DNA of 64,000 bases from Phenylobacterium deserti (GCA_943332615.1 CALQQB010000003.1:1-64000), one strand, 5' to 3'. Shown: positions 1-8,411, numbered from the stretch's first letter. Made by a program: numbers and translations. The notes: generated from the letters alone by a model not told the origin.

Positions 1-1388
1 ACGACGCCGCTGATAACGGCAGCGCTCGCGCCGTCGGCGATGGTGTCAGCGCCGGCGCTGCCGTTGATTGTCTGAGCGACGACGCCGTCGATGGTGTCAG
101 CGCCGGAGCTGCCGTTAATCGTCTGACCGACGACGCTGGGGATGAGGTTGGCGCCGGCGGCGTCGGCGATGGTGTCGGTGCCGGCGCTGCCGTTGATCGT
201 CTGAGCGACGACGCCGCTGATCACGGCAGCGCCCGCGCCGCCGTCGACTACGCTGTCGTTCCCAACGACGCCGCTGATAACGGCAGTGCTCGCGCCGTCG
301 GCGATGGTGTCAGCGTCGGCGCTGCCGTTGATCGTCTGACCGACGACGCCGGGGATGAGGTTGGTGCTGGAGACGTCATCGAGCGTCCGGCCCACCAGGA
401 TCACCGCATCGTCGATGACATTCGCCGTGTTTCCGTTGTCGGCGAATATCACCACATCATTGCCGATCTGGGTCGCGACGTACTCAACCGTACCGCCAGC
501 GATCAGGGCGTTCGCCTGGCTGAGCCCCGTGGCGTAGTCCGAAGCCGTAGCCTCTGTGTAGTTTCCGGCGCTTGCCGCCGGGCCGCCCAGGAAGATCACG
601 CGGTCGGCGACCTGCCAGTCGCGGATTTGGTCGAGCGCACCGGCCGTTATTCCAGAATCCAGCGCATTGAAGTTGAAGGTGTCGCCATCCGCGCCGCCGC
701 TGATGACGTCTGCGCCCGCGCCGCCTTCGATGGTGTCAGCGCCGGCTTCACCCAGAATGATGTCGGCGCCCTCGCCTGCGGTGATGCTGTCGTCGCCAAG
801 GTTGCCGTTCAGGAAGTCGGCGCCTGAACCGCCAACGATGATGTCGTCGCCGCCGCCGCCCAGGAGGGTGTTGGCGTTGGTGGACGTCGCGGCGGTTATC
901 GAGTCGCTGCCGAGGTTGCCCTGGGCGAAGTTGAGGCCCGTGCCGGCGTCGATGGTATCGGCGCCTTGGCCGCCATACATCGTGTCATTGCCGGCGCCGC
1001 CGGAAATACTGTCGTTGCCCTGGTTGCCTTGGACCAGATCATTGCCGCCCAGGCCCAGGAGGGTGTCGCCACCGGTGTTGCCATAAAGACCGTCGTTGTT
1101 TTGCGAGGCGGCAGGCGTGTCAGCCGTCGTCGTGCCAACAGCGAGCGTCGAGGAGTCGGGGAAAATCGCACTCTGTTTGCCCACGATGCCGGCGCCGAAC
1201 ACCACCGCACGACCGGTCACGCCCGAAGTGATGAGCACGGTCTCGGCGGACGTGGGCGTCGCGGCCATGAAGCGCACCGAGGCGCCGCTGGCCGACTCGC
1301 CGGTCATCTGGAAAATCAGCGTGTCGTTCGCCGCATCATACGCAAGCGCTTGCGCCACGGTGATGTCTTCAAAAAAATAGACAGACAC
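1..1388 (-). CDS. RTX-type calcium-binding repeat protein, C-terminus beyond window
   Basis: About 462 codons are open to the window edge with no stop. The GTG start at 1388 is chosen because the purine-rich GAGCGAGG lies just upstream on the minus strand and the product begins MSVYFFEDITVAQALAY, a start recalled from Caulobacterales RTX proteins. Residues 1-110 form a non-repeat domain. Residues about 120-240 carry glycine/aspartate nonapeptide motifs (GGNDLVQG, GGAGNDTMYG, GGAGADVISG) that bind calcium after type I export. A serralysin-like stretch follows (FNFNALDS, then DQIRDWQVADRVIFLGG). From about residue 340 to the edge come degenerate repeats of VVxQTINGSAGADTIADG, visible as DNA repeats at 39, 90, 168 and 303. 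No signal peptide, as expected for type I export. S-layer or adhesin role is inference; the exporter is not in the window. Confidence 0.85.
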   Translation of the reverse strand, partial: MSVYFFEDITVAQALAYDAANDTLIFQMTGESASGASVRFMAATPTSAETVLITSGVTGRAVVFGAGIVGKQSAIFPDSSTLAVGTTTADTPAASQNNDGLYGNTGGDTLLGLGGNDLVQGNQGNDSISGGAGNDTMYGGQGADTIDAGTGLNFAQGNLGSDSITAATSTNANTLLGGGGDDIIVGGSGADFLNGNLGDDSITAGEGADIILGEAGADTIEGGAGADVISGGADGDTFNFNALDSGITAGALDQIRDWQVADRVIFLGGPAASAGNYTEATASDYATGLSQANALIAGGTVEYVATQIGNDVVIFADNGNTANVIDDAVILVGRTLDDVSSTNLIPGVVGQTINGSADADTIADGASTAVISGVVGNDSVVDGGAGAAVISGVVAQTINGSAGTDTIADAAGANLIPSVVGQTINGSSGADTIDGVVAQTINGSAGADTIADGASAAVISGV

Positions 1389-1709
1389 ACGGCCTCGCTC
1401 TTCACGTTAATGCGGCGCAATTTTCGGGTTGCAAGCTGATATCGCCTGATGACGACGGCAGTCTTTTGGAGGTTCGGACGTCATGGCGAAGGCAATATGC
1501 CGACGGCAAAAGCGCGCAACCATCAATGGAATTCGGGTAAACTTCCGAGGGCGGTAGTTGCCACGCAGAAGTTTAGCGCGCCAGAGCTTTTCCGATATCT
1601 TTCGCGCGACTTCGAACTCCTTCGCGTTGTTTGACGCGCGTTCGCGTTATTTCAGGGTTCCGGTGACAGGTTGAACTGTCCCGGGCCTCCGGGCCCCTGC
1701 CCCTCTCCA

Positions 1710-1859
1710 CCCTTCAAATCCATGGACGGGGTTTGCCTGTCGGGGAAAGCGTCTCCGCCGACACCGGTCCGCGGGACCGGCCGCGAGGCGGCGCGCCGGA
1801 GGCGCGTCCTTGACACGCTTTCCCCGACAGGCTCGCAATCTACCATGGGATTTAAGGGC
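1710..1859. repeat. 150-bp imperfect inverted repeat
   Basis: The inner arms are a perfect 18-bp inverted repeat, gcctgtcggggaaagcgt at 1735-1752 and its complement at 1815-1832. Outward the pairing resumes imperfectly: cccttcaaatccatgg at the left end matches ccatgggatttaaggg at the right with single-base differences. The 62-bp centre is very GC-rich and contains further small palindromes. No reading frame or target duplication is evident. It resembles a miniature inverted-repeat element or an RNA-structured element; which is not decidable here. Confidence 0.65.
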
Positions 1860-1925
1860 CGATGGCATCCTCAGGATGTCGGTCTGCGCCATTTCCCCTC
1901 TCCTAGGAGCGGAGCGCCGTGTGGG

Positions 1926-1955
1926 TCCCGGTCTTCGCGTGCCGCGAAGCCGGGA
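1926..1955. repeat. REP-like hairpin, copy 1
   Basis: tcccggtcttcgcg and cgcgaagccggga form a 13-bp stem with one bulged T and a tgc loop. A close relative lies at 55223-55252 next to add, so this is a dispersed intergenic hairpin rather than a unique structure. Confidence 0.6.
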
Positions 1956-2020
1956 TTTCCGGGTTAGGCCGCCCTTTCGACAGTCACTGGGCTCGGTGAG
2001 CCTGCTCCAGACTTCCCCAC

Positions 2021-2061
2021 CCGGCTCGCTGCGCTCGCCACCCTCCCCATGAAGGGGAGGG
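2021..2061. repeat. Dispersed palindrome, copy at the 3' side of the secreted-protein gene
   Basis: cacccggctcgctgcgctcg is followed by the 21-bp palindrome ccctccccatgaaggggaggg at 2041-2061. The same 21-mer occurs at 43087-43107, and related sequences precede trpF. It lies 30 bp beyond the stop of the minus-strand gene at 2092, so it may act in its mRNA 3' end. Confidence 0.6.
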
Positions 2062-2091
2062 AAACGCCGGCGGCGCGGCCGTGCGCCCTAA

Positions 2092-3264
2092 CTACGGCTT
2101 CCCCGGCGCCTGGCCCGGCCCCGCGGCCCGGGCGTCTTCCGCGCGGGCCCCGGCGAGGATGTTGGCGAGGCCATAGTTGCCCTCGTGGCAGGCGTATTCG
2201 AACATTCGCCCGCCGCGCACGAACTCGTACTCGCCGCCCCAGGGCTTGTCCCACAGGGTGGGGTCGACGATTTCGAAGCGGTAGTTCATCCGCTGGGGCG
2301 AGACCAGGGTGAAGCGCTCGATCACCTTCAGGGTCTGCCACGACCCCCGATACGCTTGGGCCTCCGGCAGGTTGGTGGTCTCGACCACCAGGGTGTCGCC
2401 CTCCCACCAGCCGATGGCGTCGCCGAACCAGGGCCGCACGCCATCCGTGCGGTGGGTGGAATTCAGCCGGATGTCCCGCAGGTCGTGGATCATCTCGGTG
2501 ACGATGGCGACGTGGTCGGTCCCCATCTGGAAGAAGTGATTGTTGTTGTAGAGCCCGTCGAACATCGGCGGATCGGACCGCACGACGATGCAGCGCTCGG
2601 CAAGGCCACGGGTTTCAGGGTTGTCGTTCTGCGGACCCCGGTTCAGCTCTGCGGCGCTGGAGCCGCCCTCGCCGACGGCCGCCCGGGCACGCCGCTCCCG
2701 TTCCGCCACGGTCTCCTGACGTTTGGCTCTCGGATATTGGCCGTCCGGCGTCGTCAGGAGAGAGGTGCGCGGCTGACCGTTGACGCGCATCACCCGCTCG
2801 CCCGGCGCCGTCCAGGCCGCGTCGTAGTTGCAGACCTGGGCCGCGCCCGAGCGGCCGCCCGAGCAGCTGTCCTTGGCCTCGATGTCCTTGATGGTGGCGC
2901 CCGCCTCCGTGGGCGCGTTGGCCCGGGCGAGCAGTTTGTCGTTGGCGCCCTCAATGATCCGGGCCTCGGCCTCAGTCAGGACAAGGCGCGCGCCGAACGC
3001 CGGCGGGCGGTTGATGCCAGTCAGGGTCTCGTTGTTCCAAACCCCGGTGAAGTCGGGCTTGCCGTTGAAGCGCGGGACCACGAAGCCGGGCGCGACCCGG
3101 GGTCCGAGGACCGGCGCCGGCGCGGTCACGTCCTGAAGCGAGCCCGGCGCGGCGTCGACAGAGCCGGTGCCGGGCCGGACCTTGAGGTCCTGCGCCAGAG
3201 CCGGGCCGGCCGCGAGCCACGTGGTCGCGGCCATCAACAGAACAGTGAAGCGACGTGACGCCAT
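2092..3264 (-). CDS. Uncharacterised secreted protein
   Basis: 390 residues. The start at 3264 is preferred over the upstream extension to 3504 because GGGGAGGA sits 8 bases upstream and the product then begins with a clean signal peptide (MASRRFTVLLMAATTWLAAG, cleavage after ALA). The mature protein opens with PDFTGVWNNE and contains the blocks IVTEMIHDLRDIRLNSTHR, IGWWEGDTLVVETTNLP and FEYACHEGNYGLANILAGAR, shared by a family of periplasmic proteins of unknown function found in alphaproteobacteria and Acidobacteria. Its catalytic role, if any, is unknown. It has no obvious operon partner; 263 bp separate it from the divergent rpoN. Confidence 0.8.
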   Translation of the reverse strand: MASRRFTVLLMAATTWLAAGPALAQDLKVRPGTGSVDAAPGSLQDVTAPAPVLGPRVAPGFVVPRFNGKPDFTGVWNNETLTGINRPPAFGARLVLTEAEARIIEGANDKLLARANAPTEAGATIKDIEAKDSCSGGRSGAAQVCNYDAAWTAPGERVMRVNGQPRTSLLTTPDGQYPRAKRQETVAERERRARAAVGEGGSSAAELNRGPQNDNPETRGLAERCIVVRSDPPMFDGLYNNNHFFQMGTDHVAIVTEMIHDLRDIRLNSTHRTDGVRPWFGDAIGWWEGDTLVVETTNLPEAQAYRGSWQTLKVIERFTLVSPQRMNYRFEIVDPTLWDKPWGGEYEFVRGGRMFEYACHEGNYGLANILAGARAEDARAAGPGQAPGKP

Positions 3265-3527
3265 GTGCCGGATCCTCCCCATGCCCCCGTCTCGCGCGTT
3301 CCACGCCGTGGGACCGATTTGAGCCGGACAGTAGCGTAAACCACGGGTCGGGTAGGCCCCCATTACCGTTTCGACGTCCGCCCCGCGCGCAGGTGGGGTG
3401 GGAGCGGGGGGCGAAGACGTCGTCATCCCAAACGGGCGCCGGTCGCGGCCTGATCGCCCGCCGTTAACCTGACGGTGGGGTTCGCCCCCTAGCTTGGAAC
3501 GCAAGAACCAGGCCAGGGGGCAGTCTT

Positions 3528-5015
3528 TTGGCGCTCAGCGCACGACTTGAGATTCGGCAGGGGCAGGGGCTCGTCATCACCCCCCAGCTGCAGCAGGCGA
3601 TCAAGCTGCTGCAGATGTCGAATATTGAGGTCGAGGCGTTCGTCGAGGCCGAGCTTGAGCGTAACCCGCTGTTGCAGCGCGACGAGTCTGAGAACCAGCC
3701 CGACGAGGTCCGTGAGGCGGCGGCGCCGACCGTCGCCGAGCACGCCGCCGACGCCGAGGCCCGGGCCGATCTCGACACCACGCACGACCAAGCCTCGCCC
3801 GGCGAACGCGCCACCGGCGATGCGCCCGAAGCCGCCGACGCCGGCGGCGCCATCGACTGGTCCAAGGCCGGCTCCGGCGGCAGCTTCGACCGCGACGGCG
3901 AGGGCATGGAGGGGACGTTCACCCGCGAGGTGACCCTGGCCGAACACCTGACCGAACAGCTTTCCGTCGCCGGCCTGACCCCGGCCCAGGCCGCCATCGC
4001 CCACGTGCTGATCGATGCGGTGGATGACGGCGGCTATCTGCGTGCCGAAGTCCCGGAGATCGCCGAGCGGCTGGGCTGCGCCGAGCATCAGGTCGAGGCC
4101 GTGCTGACGGTGATCCAGGGCTTCGACCCCGTGGGCGTCGCCGCGCGCGACGTGCGCGAATGCCTGATGATCCAGCTGAAGGATCAGAACCGCTACGATC
4201 CCTGTATGGCGGCCCTGCTGGACAACCTGCCCCTGCTGGCCCGCCGCGATGTTTCCGCGCTCCGGAAGGCCTGCGGCGTCGACGACGAGGATCTGCGCGA
4301 GATGATCGCCGAGATCCGTGGTCTGACGCCACGGCCCGGCGCGGCGTTCGGCGGCGAGCCCGCGACGCCGGTGCAGCCCGATGTGTTCGTGCGCGAGGGC
4401 CCGGGCGGCCTGTGGCACGTGGACCTCAACGCCGACACCCTGCCGCGGCTGCTGGTCGATCAGCGCTATCACGCCCGCGTTTCGGGCCAGTCCAAGACCG
4501 ATCAGGAGAAGACCTTCGTCTCCGACTGCCTCGCCCAGGCCAACTGGCTGATGAAGTCCCTGGACCAGCGGGCGCGGACGATCCTGAAGGTGTCCTCCGA
4601 GATCGTGCGCCAGCAGGACGCCTTCCTGGCCTTTGGGGTGCAGCACCTGCGGCCGCTGAACCTGAAGACCATCGCCGAGGCCATCGGCATGCACGAGAGC
4701 ACCGTCAGCCGGGTGACCTCCAACAAGTACATGTCCACGTCGCGCGGCGTGTTCGAGATGAAGTTCTTCTTCACCTCGGCCATCCAGTCATCGGCGGGCG
4801 GCGAGGCGCACTCCGCGGAGAGCGTACGCGACAAGATCAAGCAACTGATCGCCACCGAGCGGGCCGAGGCCGACGTCCACTCCGACGACCGGATCGTCGA
4901 CATCCTGAAGGTCGCCGGCGTCGATATCGCCCGCCGCACGGTCGCCAAATACCGCGAGGCGATGCGCATCCCGTCCTCGGTCGATCGCCGCCGCCTTCTG
5001 AAGGAACCGGCGTAG
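3528..5015 (+). CDS. rpoN: RNA polymerase sigma-54 factor
   Basis: 495 residues, the usual length. Sigma-54 directs RNA polymerase to -24/-12 promoters and needs an AAA+ activator to open them. The N-terminal activator-contact region is clear (LEIRQGQGLVITPQLQQAIK), followed by an acidic linker, a core-binding region and a C-terminal helix-turn-helix (MHESTVSRVTSNKYM). It ends with the RpoN box ARRTVAKYREAM, which reads the -24 element. The start is a TTG at 3528 with CAGGGGG seven bases upstream. hpf and ptsN follow downstream, the classic rpoN neighbourhood, with an ExoD-like gene inserted between. Confidence 0.97.
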   Translation: MALSARLEIRQGQGLVITPQLQQAIKLLQMSNIEVEAFVEAELERNPLLQRDESENQPDEVREAAAPTVAEHAADAEARADLDTTHDQASPGERATGDAPEAADAGGAIDWSKAGSGGSFDRDGEGMEGTFTREVTLAEHLTEQLSVAGLTPAQAAIAHVLIDAVDDGGYLRAEVPEIAERLGCAEHQVEAVLTVIQGFDPVGVAARDVRECLMIQLKDQNRYDPCMAALLDNLPLLARRDVSALRKACGVDDEDLREMIAEIRGLTPRPGAAFGGEPATPVQPDVFVREGPGGLWHVDLNADTLPRLLVDQRYHARVSGQSKTDQEKTFVSDCLAQANWLMKSLDQRARTILKVSSEIVRQQDAFLAFGVQHLRPLNLKTIAEAIGMHESTVSRVTSNKYMSTSRGVFEMKFFFTSAIQSSAGGEAHSAESVRDKIKQLIATERAEADVHSDDRIVDILKVAGVDIARRTVAKYREAMRIPSSVDRRRLLKEPA

Positions 5016-5098
5016 CTCGCAGATAAACACGACCGGCAGGCCGCCTTGCGCGTTACGACCCTTGGCGCAGCGTCGTGGAATCGCCAGATGATCGAAAG

Positions 5099-5722
5099 AT
5101 GCCTGACGGTCCCGAGCACCCGCTGCCGCTTTCCGCGGTCCTGACCGAGATCGCCAGCAACAGCGAGGCGCGCATCTCCGTGGAGGCGCTGATGCAGCGG
5201 TTCGGGGGCCGGGCCTTCGGGGCGCTGCTGTTCGTGTTCGGCCTGGCCTGCCTGCTGCCCTGGCCGCCGGGTGGGACCACGATCTTTGGCTTGCCCCTGG
5301 TGTTGCTGGCCCCGCAGCTGATCGTCGGCGCCTCCGTCCCCTGGCTGCCGGCCGCCATCAAGCGCCGCACGATCTCCACGGCCGACCTCGCGAAAGGCCT
5401 GCCGCGGGTGATCCCCTGGCTGCAGAAGGCGGAAGCCATCTCCAGGCCGCGCCTGGTCGTCCTGTTCGGACCGCTGGGCGAGCGGCTGATCGGCCTGGCC
5501 ATCCTGGTGCTGGCCCTGGTGCTGATCCTGCCGATTCCCGGGGGCAACATACCGCCGGCCCTGGCGGTCTCCACCCTGTCCTTCGCGCTGATCCAGCGGG
5601 ACGGCCTCATCGCCCTGCTGGGCTATGCGATGGTGGCCGCCAGTGGCGCCGTCCTGGTGATCTTCGCTCACATTATCGTCAGCGCCTTCGAGCATTTTTT
5701 CGCGATAGCGACCGCCGCTTGA
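5099..5722 (+). CDS. ExoD family membrane protein
   Basis: 207 residues from the ATG at 5099; an in-frame GTG at 5075 would add eight residues, and neither has a strong ribosome-binding site. The protein matches the ExoD family, named for a Rhizobium gene linked to exopolysaccharide synthesis and alkali tolerance whose biochemical role is not established. The pattern RFGGRAFGALLFVFGLACLLPWPPG, LPLVLLAPQLIVG and a C-terminal pair of hydrophobic segments (IGLAILVLALVLILPIPGGN and LLGYAMVAASGAVLVIF) suggests three or four membrane helices. It sits 83 bp after rpoN and 31 bp before hpf on the same strand, so it is probably co-transcribed. Confidence 0.8.
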   Translation: MPDGPEHPLPLSAVLTEIASNSEARISVEALMQRFGGRAFGALLFVFGLACLLPWPPGGTTIFGLPLVLLAPQLIVGASVPWLPAAIKRRTISTADLAKGLPRVIPWLQKAEAISRPRLVVLFGPLGERLIGLAILVLALVLILPIPGGNIPPALAVSTLSFALIQRDGLIALLGYAMVAASGAVLVIFAHIIVSAFEHFFAIATAA

Positions 5723-5753
5723 CACCTTTCCGGGCGGGGCGCGTTGTCATGGC

Positions 5754-6383
5754 ATGCAAGTCCAAGTCACCGGCAAGCATGTCGATGTCGGAGAAGCTCT
5801 GCGAACGCGAGTGACCGACGAACTCACCACCAGCATTGCGAAGTATTTTGACCGTGGCGGCGGCGGCGCCGACGTGGTCGTCAGCAGGGAAGGATCCGCC
5901 TTCAGGGTCGATTGCGCCGTCACCCTCGCCACCGGCCAGCAGCTGACCACCCAGGGGCACGGGGGCGATGCCCACCTGGCCTTCGACGCGGCGCTGCAGA
6001 AGCTCTCCAAGCGCATCCGCCGCTACAAGAACCGGCTGAAGAGTCACCATGGCCAGGCCATGGCCAAGCAGGCGGAGAACGCGGCCTATTTCGTGATCGC
6101 GGCCACCGACATCGATGAAGGCGACGACGAGGACATGGGCGAGCCCCAGACCTTGTTCGAGCCGATTATCATCGCCGAGACCGAGCGACCGGTACGGTCG
6201 ATGACCGTTTCCATGGCGGTCATGGAACTGGACCTGACCGAAGCTCAAACAATCGTGTTCCGAAACGCCGCGCACGGCGGACTTTCGGTGGTATATCGCC
6301 GCCCCGATGGAAATATCGGCTGGATTGATCCGGAACGGGCCAGGCCCCGTATCGGGTCTGAGGGGCCCGGTCCGGCCCACTAA
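5754..6383 (+). CDS. hpf: Ribosome hibernation promoting factor, long form
   Basis: 209 residues, the long HPF type. Residues 1-100 are the ribosome-binding S30AE domain (starts MQVQVTGKHVDVGEALR; basic helix LSKRIRRYKNRLKS). Residues about 150-205 are the dimerisation domain (LDLTEAQTIVFRN, GGLSVVYRRPDGNIGWIDP), which lets one protein form 100S ribosome dimers in stationary phase. It lies between the ExoD-like gene and ptsN downstream of rpoN, a widely conserved order. A glycine-rich insertion (DRGGGGAD) is seen near residue 35. Confidence 0.95.
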   Translation: MQVQVTGKHVDVGEALRTRVTDELTTSIAKYFDRGGGGADVVVSREGSAFRVDCAVTLATGQQLTTQGHGGDAHLAFDAALQKLSKRIRRYKNRLKSHHGQAMAKQAENAAYFVIAATDIDEGDDEDMGEPQTLFEPIIIAETERPVRSMTVSMAVMELDLTEAQTIVFRNAAHGGLSVVYRRPDGNIGWIDPERARPRIGSEGPGPAH

Positions 6384-6454
6384 TTGCTTGAGACACCGGC
6401 GCGCGTCCCGCTCCCCAGCGGGGCCGCCCGGATTTGGGGTGCGTGCTCTCAGCC

Positions 6455-6925
6455 ATGAACATCGGTGAATTGCTGGATCGCCAGGCGATCTCTTTGCGCG
6501 CCAGCGCCGCCAACAAGCGCAAGGCTCTGGCGGTGATCGCGGAGATCGCGGCGCGCAACTTCCATCTCGACGCCGGCGTCGTGCTCGAGGCCCTGGCCGA
6601 ACGCGAGGCCGCGGACTCGACCGGCGTCGGCCATGGGGTGGCTGTACCGCACGCCCGGCTCGAGGGCCTGGAGCGGATGCGCGGCGTCTTCGTGCGGCTG
6701 GAGCAGCCCGTGGACTTCGAGTCGATCGACGACCAGCCGGTGGACCTGTTGTTCGCCCTGTTCGCGCCCAAGCACGCCGGGGCCGAGCACCTGCGCGCCC
6801 TGGCCAGCGTCTCGCGCCTGCTGCGTCAATCCAACTTGCGTCAGCAACTGCGCCAGGCCCACACTGCCGACGTCGTCCACGCGCTGCTCGTTCAGGAAGC
6901 TACGGCCCGGCCGTCGGCGGCTTAG
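6455..6925 (+). CDS. ptsN: PTS IIA-like nitrogen regulatory protein PtsN
   Basis: 156 residues from the ATG at 6455 (MNIGELLDRQAISLRASAAN). GTG 6443 or TTG 6434 could extend it. EIIA-Ntr accepts phosphate from the PtsP/NPr relay and regulates nitrogen, potassium or stringent responses rather than transporting sugar. The phosphorylated histidine is in GVGHGVAVPHAR (about His66). The downstream LLFALFAPKHAGAEHLRALA is also typical. The final four bases overlap tail to tail with the DUF1150 gene on the other strand. Confidence 0.93.
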   Translation: MNIGELLDRQAISLRASAANKRKALAVIAEIAARNFHLDAGVVLEALAEREAADSTGVGHGVAVPHARLEGLERMRGVFVRLEQPVDFESIDDQPVDLLFALFAPKHAGAEHLRALASVSRLLRQSNLRQQLRQAHTADVVHALLVQEATARPSAA

Positions 6926-7179
6926 TGGACCGACACCGGGGCCAGTTCGTGGGCCAGGGCCGCGGCCATGGCGGCGTCGCGGTCGGTCAGCACCGCCAGA
7001 CGCTCGCCGTCGGCGCGGTGCACCGCATAGAGAATCTGGTCAGGCTCGAACTCGAAGTCACCACGCTGCATCGGTGAGGTGCTGGCGATCACCTCCGCCG
7101 CCTTGATAGGACGAACGTAGACAAGACTGGGACCGCCCAGGGCGGCGAAAGCTTCGGTCGTAAGAACAGGCGTCATCAT
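6922..7179 (-). CDS. DUF1150 family protein
   Basis: 85 residues from the first ATG of the double ATG at 7174-7179; GGAGGTGG lies just upstream, which decides the start against the longer frame to 7224. The family is small, alphaproteobacterial and of unknown function. It is habitually encoded next to an Hsp20 gene, as here, where the Hsp20 gene ends 107 bp upstream on the same strand. Visible features: TEAFAALGGPSLVYVRPI near the start and a C-terminal helix DRDAAMAAALAHEL. Co-regulation with heat shock is inferred from position. Confidence 0.82.
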   Translation of the reverse strand: MMTPVLTTEAFAALGGPSLVYVRPIKAAEVIASTSPMQRGDFEFEPDQILYAVHRADGERLAVLTDRDAAMAAALAHELAPVSVH

Positions 7180-7286
7180 GACCACCTCCATGTAACTGAA
7201 CGCTCCGAAAGGCCGTGGGTTCACGCGCCTTCCATTTGAGGGGACCCCGCGGCTGTCGGCGATCCCCAGGTCGTGGCTCGCAAGGC

Positions 7287-7712
7287 TCAGCCGACGGTCC
7301 GGATGGGCACCGATTGCACCCGTCGTTCCGGTTCCGGCCGCGCCAGGTCGATATGGAGCAGGCCGTGCTCCAGGGTCGCGCCGTCCACCACCATGCCGTC
7401 GGCGAGCACGAAGCTTCGGATGAAGCCCCGGGCGGCGATGCCACGGTGCAGGAAGGCCTCTTCGGACTTGGCCTGGACGCCGGCATCCCGGCGGCCGGCC
7501 ACCACCAGCTGGCGATCCTCGACGGTCACCTCAAGCTGGTCCGGCGAGAAGCCGGCCACGGCCAGGGTGATGCGCAGGGCGCCGTCGCCGCGATCCTCCA
7601 CGTTGTAGGGGGGATAGCTTTCGGCGGCGGCCTTGGCGGCCCGCTCGATCAGGGTTCGAGTGTGCTCGAAGCCCAGCAGGAACGGGCTGTCGAAAATCAG
7701 TCCACGGTTCAT
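7287..7712 (-). CDS. Small heat shock protein, Hsp20 family
   Basis: 141 residues. ATP-independent holdase that traps unfolding proteins. The alpha-crystallin domain runs from about residue 35 (YPPYNVEDRGDGALRITLAV) through AGFSPDQLEVTVEDRQLVV to GLLHIDLARPEPE. A short C-terminal tail contains VQSVPI, matching the I-X-I type motif needed for oligomers. The N-terminus MNRGLIFDSPFLLGFEHTR is of the IbpA-like class of alphaproteobacteria. A DUF1150 gene follows. A heat-shock type promoter candidate lies about 75 bp upstream of the ATG. Confidence 0.93.
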   Translation of the reverse strand: MNRGLIFDSPFLLGFEHTRTLIERAAKAAAESYPPYNVEDRGDGALRITLAVAGFSPDQLEVTVEDRQLVVAGRRDAGVQAKSEEAFLHRGIAARGFIRSFVLADGMVVDGATLEHGLLHIDLARPEPERRVQSVPIRTVG

Positions 7713-7783
7713 TCCAAGGAGCCCTTTGACAGCGACTCTCCGGCCGAACCGCCCGGCATCGGCTCGGTACGACCGGACCTACC

Positions 7784-7814
7784 CTATGTGGGGATCGCTC
7801 CGGCCTTTCGCAAC
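7784..7814 (-). promoter_or_regulatory. Candidate RpoH promoter for the Hsp20 gene
   Basis: On the minus strand, GTTGCGAAA (7806-7814) is followed after 12 bases by CCCCACATAG (7784-7793), resembling the sigma-32 consensus CTTGAAA / CCCCATNT. Transcription would begin near 7777, giving a leader of about 65 nt that ends AAAGGGCTCCTTGGA-ATG, where AAGG can pair with CCTT across the ribosome-binding site. The match at -35 is imperfect. Confidence 0.4.
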
Positions 7815-7844
7815 GCAGCAAGGCCCATGGGGCAACGCCGACCC

Positions 7845-8348
7845 TCAGAACGCCAGGTTTCCGAGGGTGCAGAGCGCCCTGCCGCCGTCGATGACGCCAT
7901 AGGCCTCGACGGGTCCGGTGGTGCGGCTGGTCAGCGCCGCCCAGCCGGTGTTGGGCGACTTGATCTCCGGCACCACCCGGTTGACGTCCGGCCGGGCGAT
8001 GCCGGTCTCCCCGGCCCCGGCCACCAGGCCGGTCACGTCCACCAGGATCACCCGGGGGACCGGTTCCTTGGTCGCCGGGTCCCAGCCCCAGCCGACGACC
8101 TTCACGCCGTCGGCGAATTTCTGCTCGACGTTGTCGGTGTTGCCCTTGCAGGGCTTCAGCCCGCCCGGGAACAGGTCGGCCTTCTCCTTGCCGATCATCG
8201 CCTTTGACCACTCGGGCAGGGCCGGCAGCGTGGCGACGACGGCCGGGGCGACGGCGGTGTTCGGCGTGCGGTCCTTGGGCTTGTCGCAGGCGGCCAGGGC
8301 CAGGGCGGCGACGGAGAGGATGGCAAGGGTGGTGGCGAGGCGGGTCAT
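7845..8348 (-). CDS. Uncharacterised lipoprotein
   Basis: 167 residues from the ATG at 8348, chosen because it begins a lipoprotein signal (MTRLATTLAILSVAALALAA followed by Cys). The longer frame to 8417 would bury that signal. The mature part has two cysteines (KPCKGN and RALCTLGN) that could form a disulfide, and the segments VVGWGWDPATKEPVPRVIL and GVIDGGRALCTLG. I do not recognise the family. It stands alone, between the Hsp20 promoter and the divergent TacA-type operon. Confidence 0.75.
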   Translation of the reverse strand: MTRLATTLAILSVAALALAACDKPKDRTPNTAVAPAVVATLPALPEWSKAMIGKEKADLFPGGLKPCKGNTDNVEQKFADGVKVVGWGWDPATKEPVPRVILVDVTGLVAGAGETGIARPDVNRVVPEIKSPNTGWAALTSRTTGPVEAYGVIDGGRALCTLGNLAF

Positions 8349-8411
8349 GACCGGCGTTCTGTCCGAGGGCCGGGATGGGGTCAAGCGGTGCGCGTGGGCG
8401 CGACGGGCGTA

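Larger units (their letters stand above)
1389..2091. other. Gene-free stretch with palindromic repeats
   Basis: No convincing gene is seen. The first 270 bases upstream of the RTX gene are less GC-rich than their surroundings and must hold its promoter, but no clear -35/-10 pair stands out. The 61-codon plus-strand reading frame at 1449-1634 has no ribosome-binding site and no recognisable product. From 1710 the stretch holds a long inverted repeat, a short hairpin and a copy of a dispersed palindrome, listed separately. Confidence 0.6.

Noticed and set aside
667-1086. Plus-strand frames rich in Pro/Ser opposite the RTX gene
   Set aside because: They are the antisense of Gly/Asp-rich repeats.
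1449-1634. 61-codon plus-strand frame upstream of the palindromes
   Set aside because: No ribosome-binding site, no recognisable product, and codon use unlike the neighbours.
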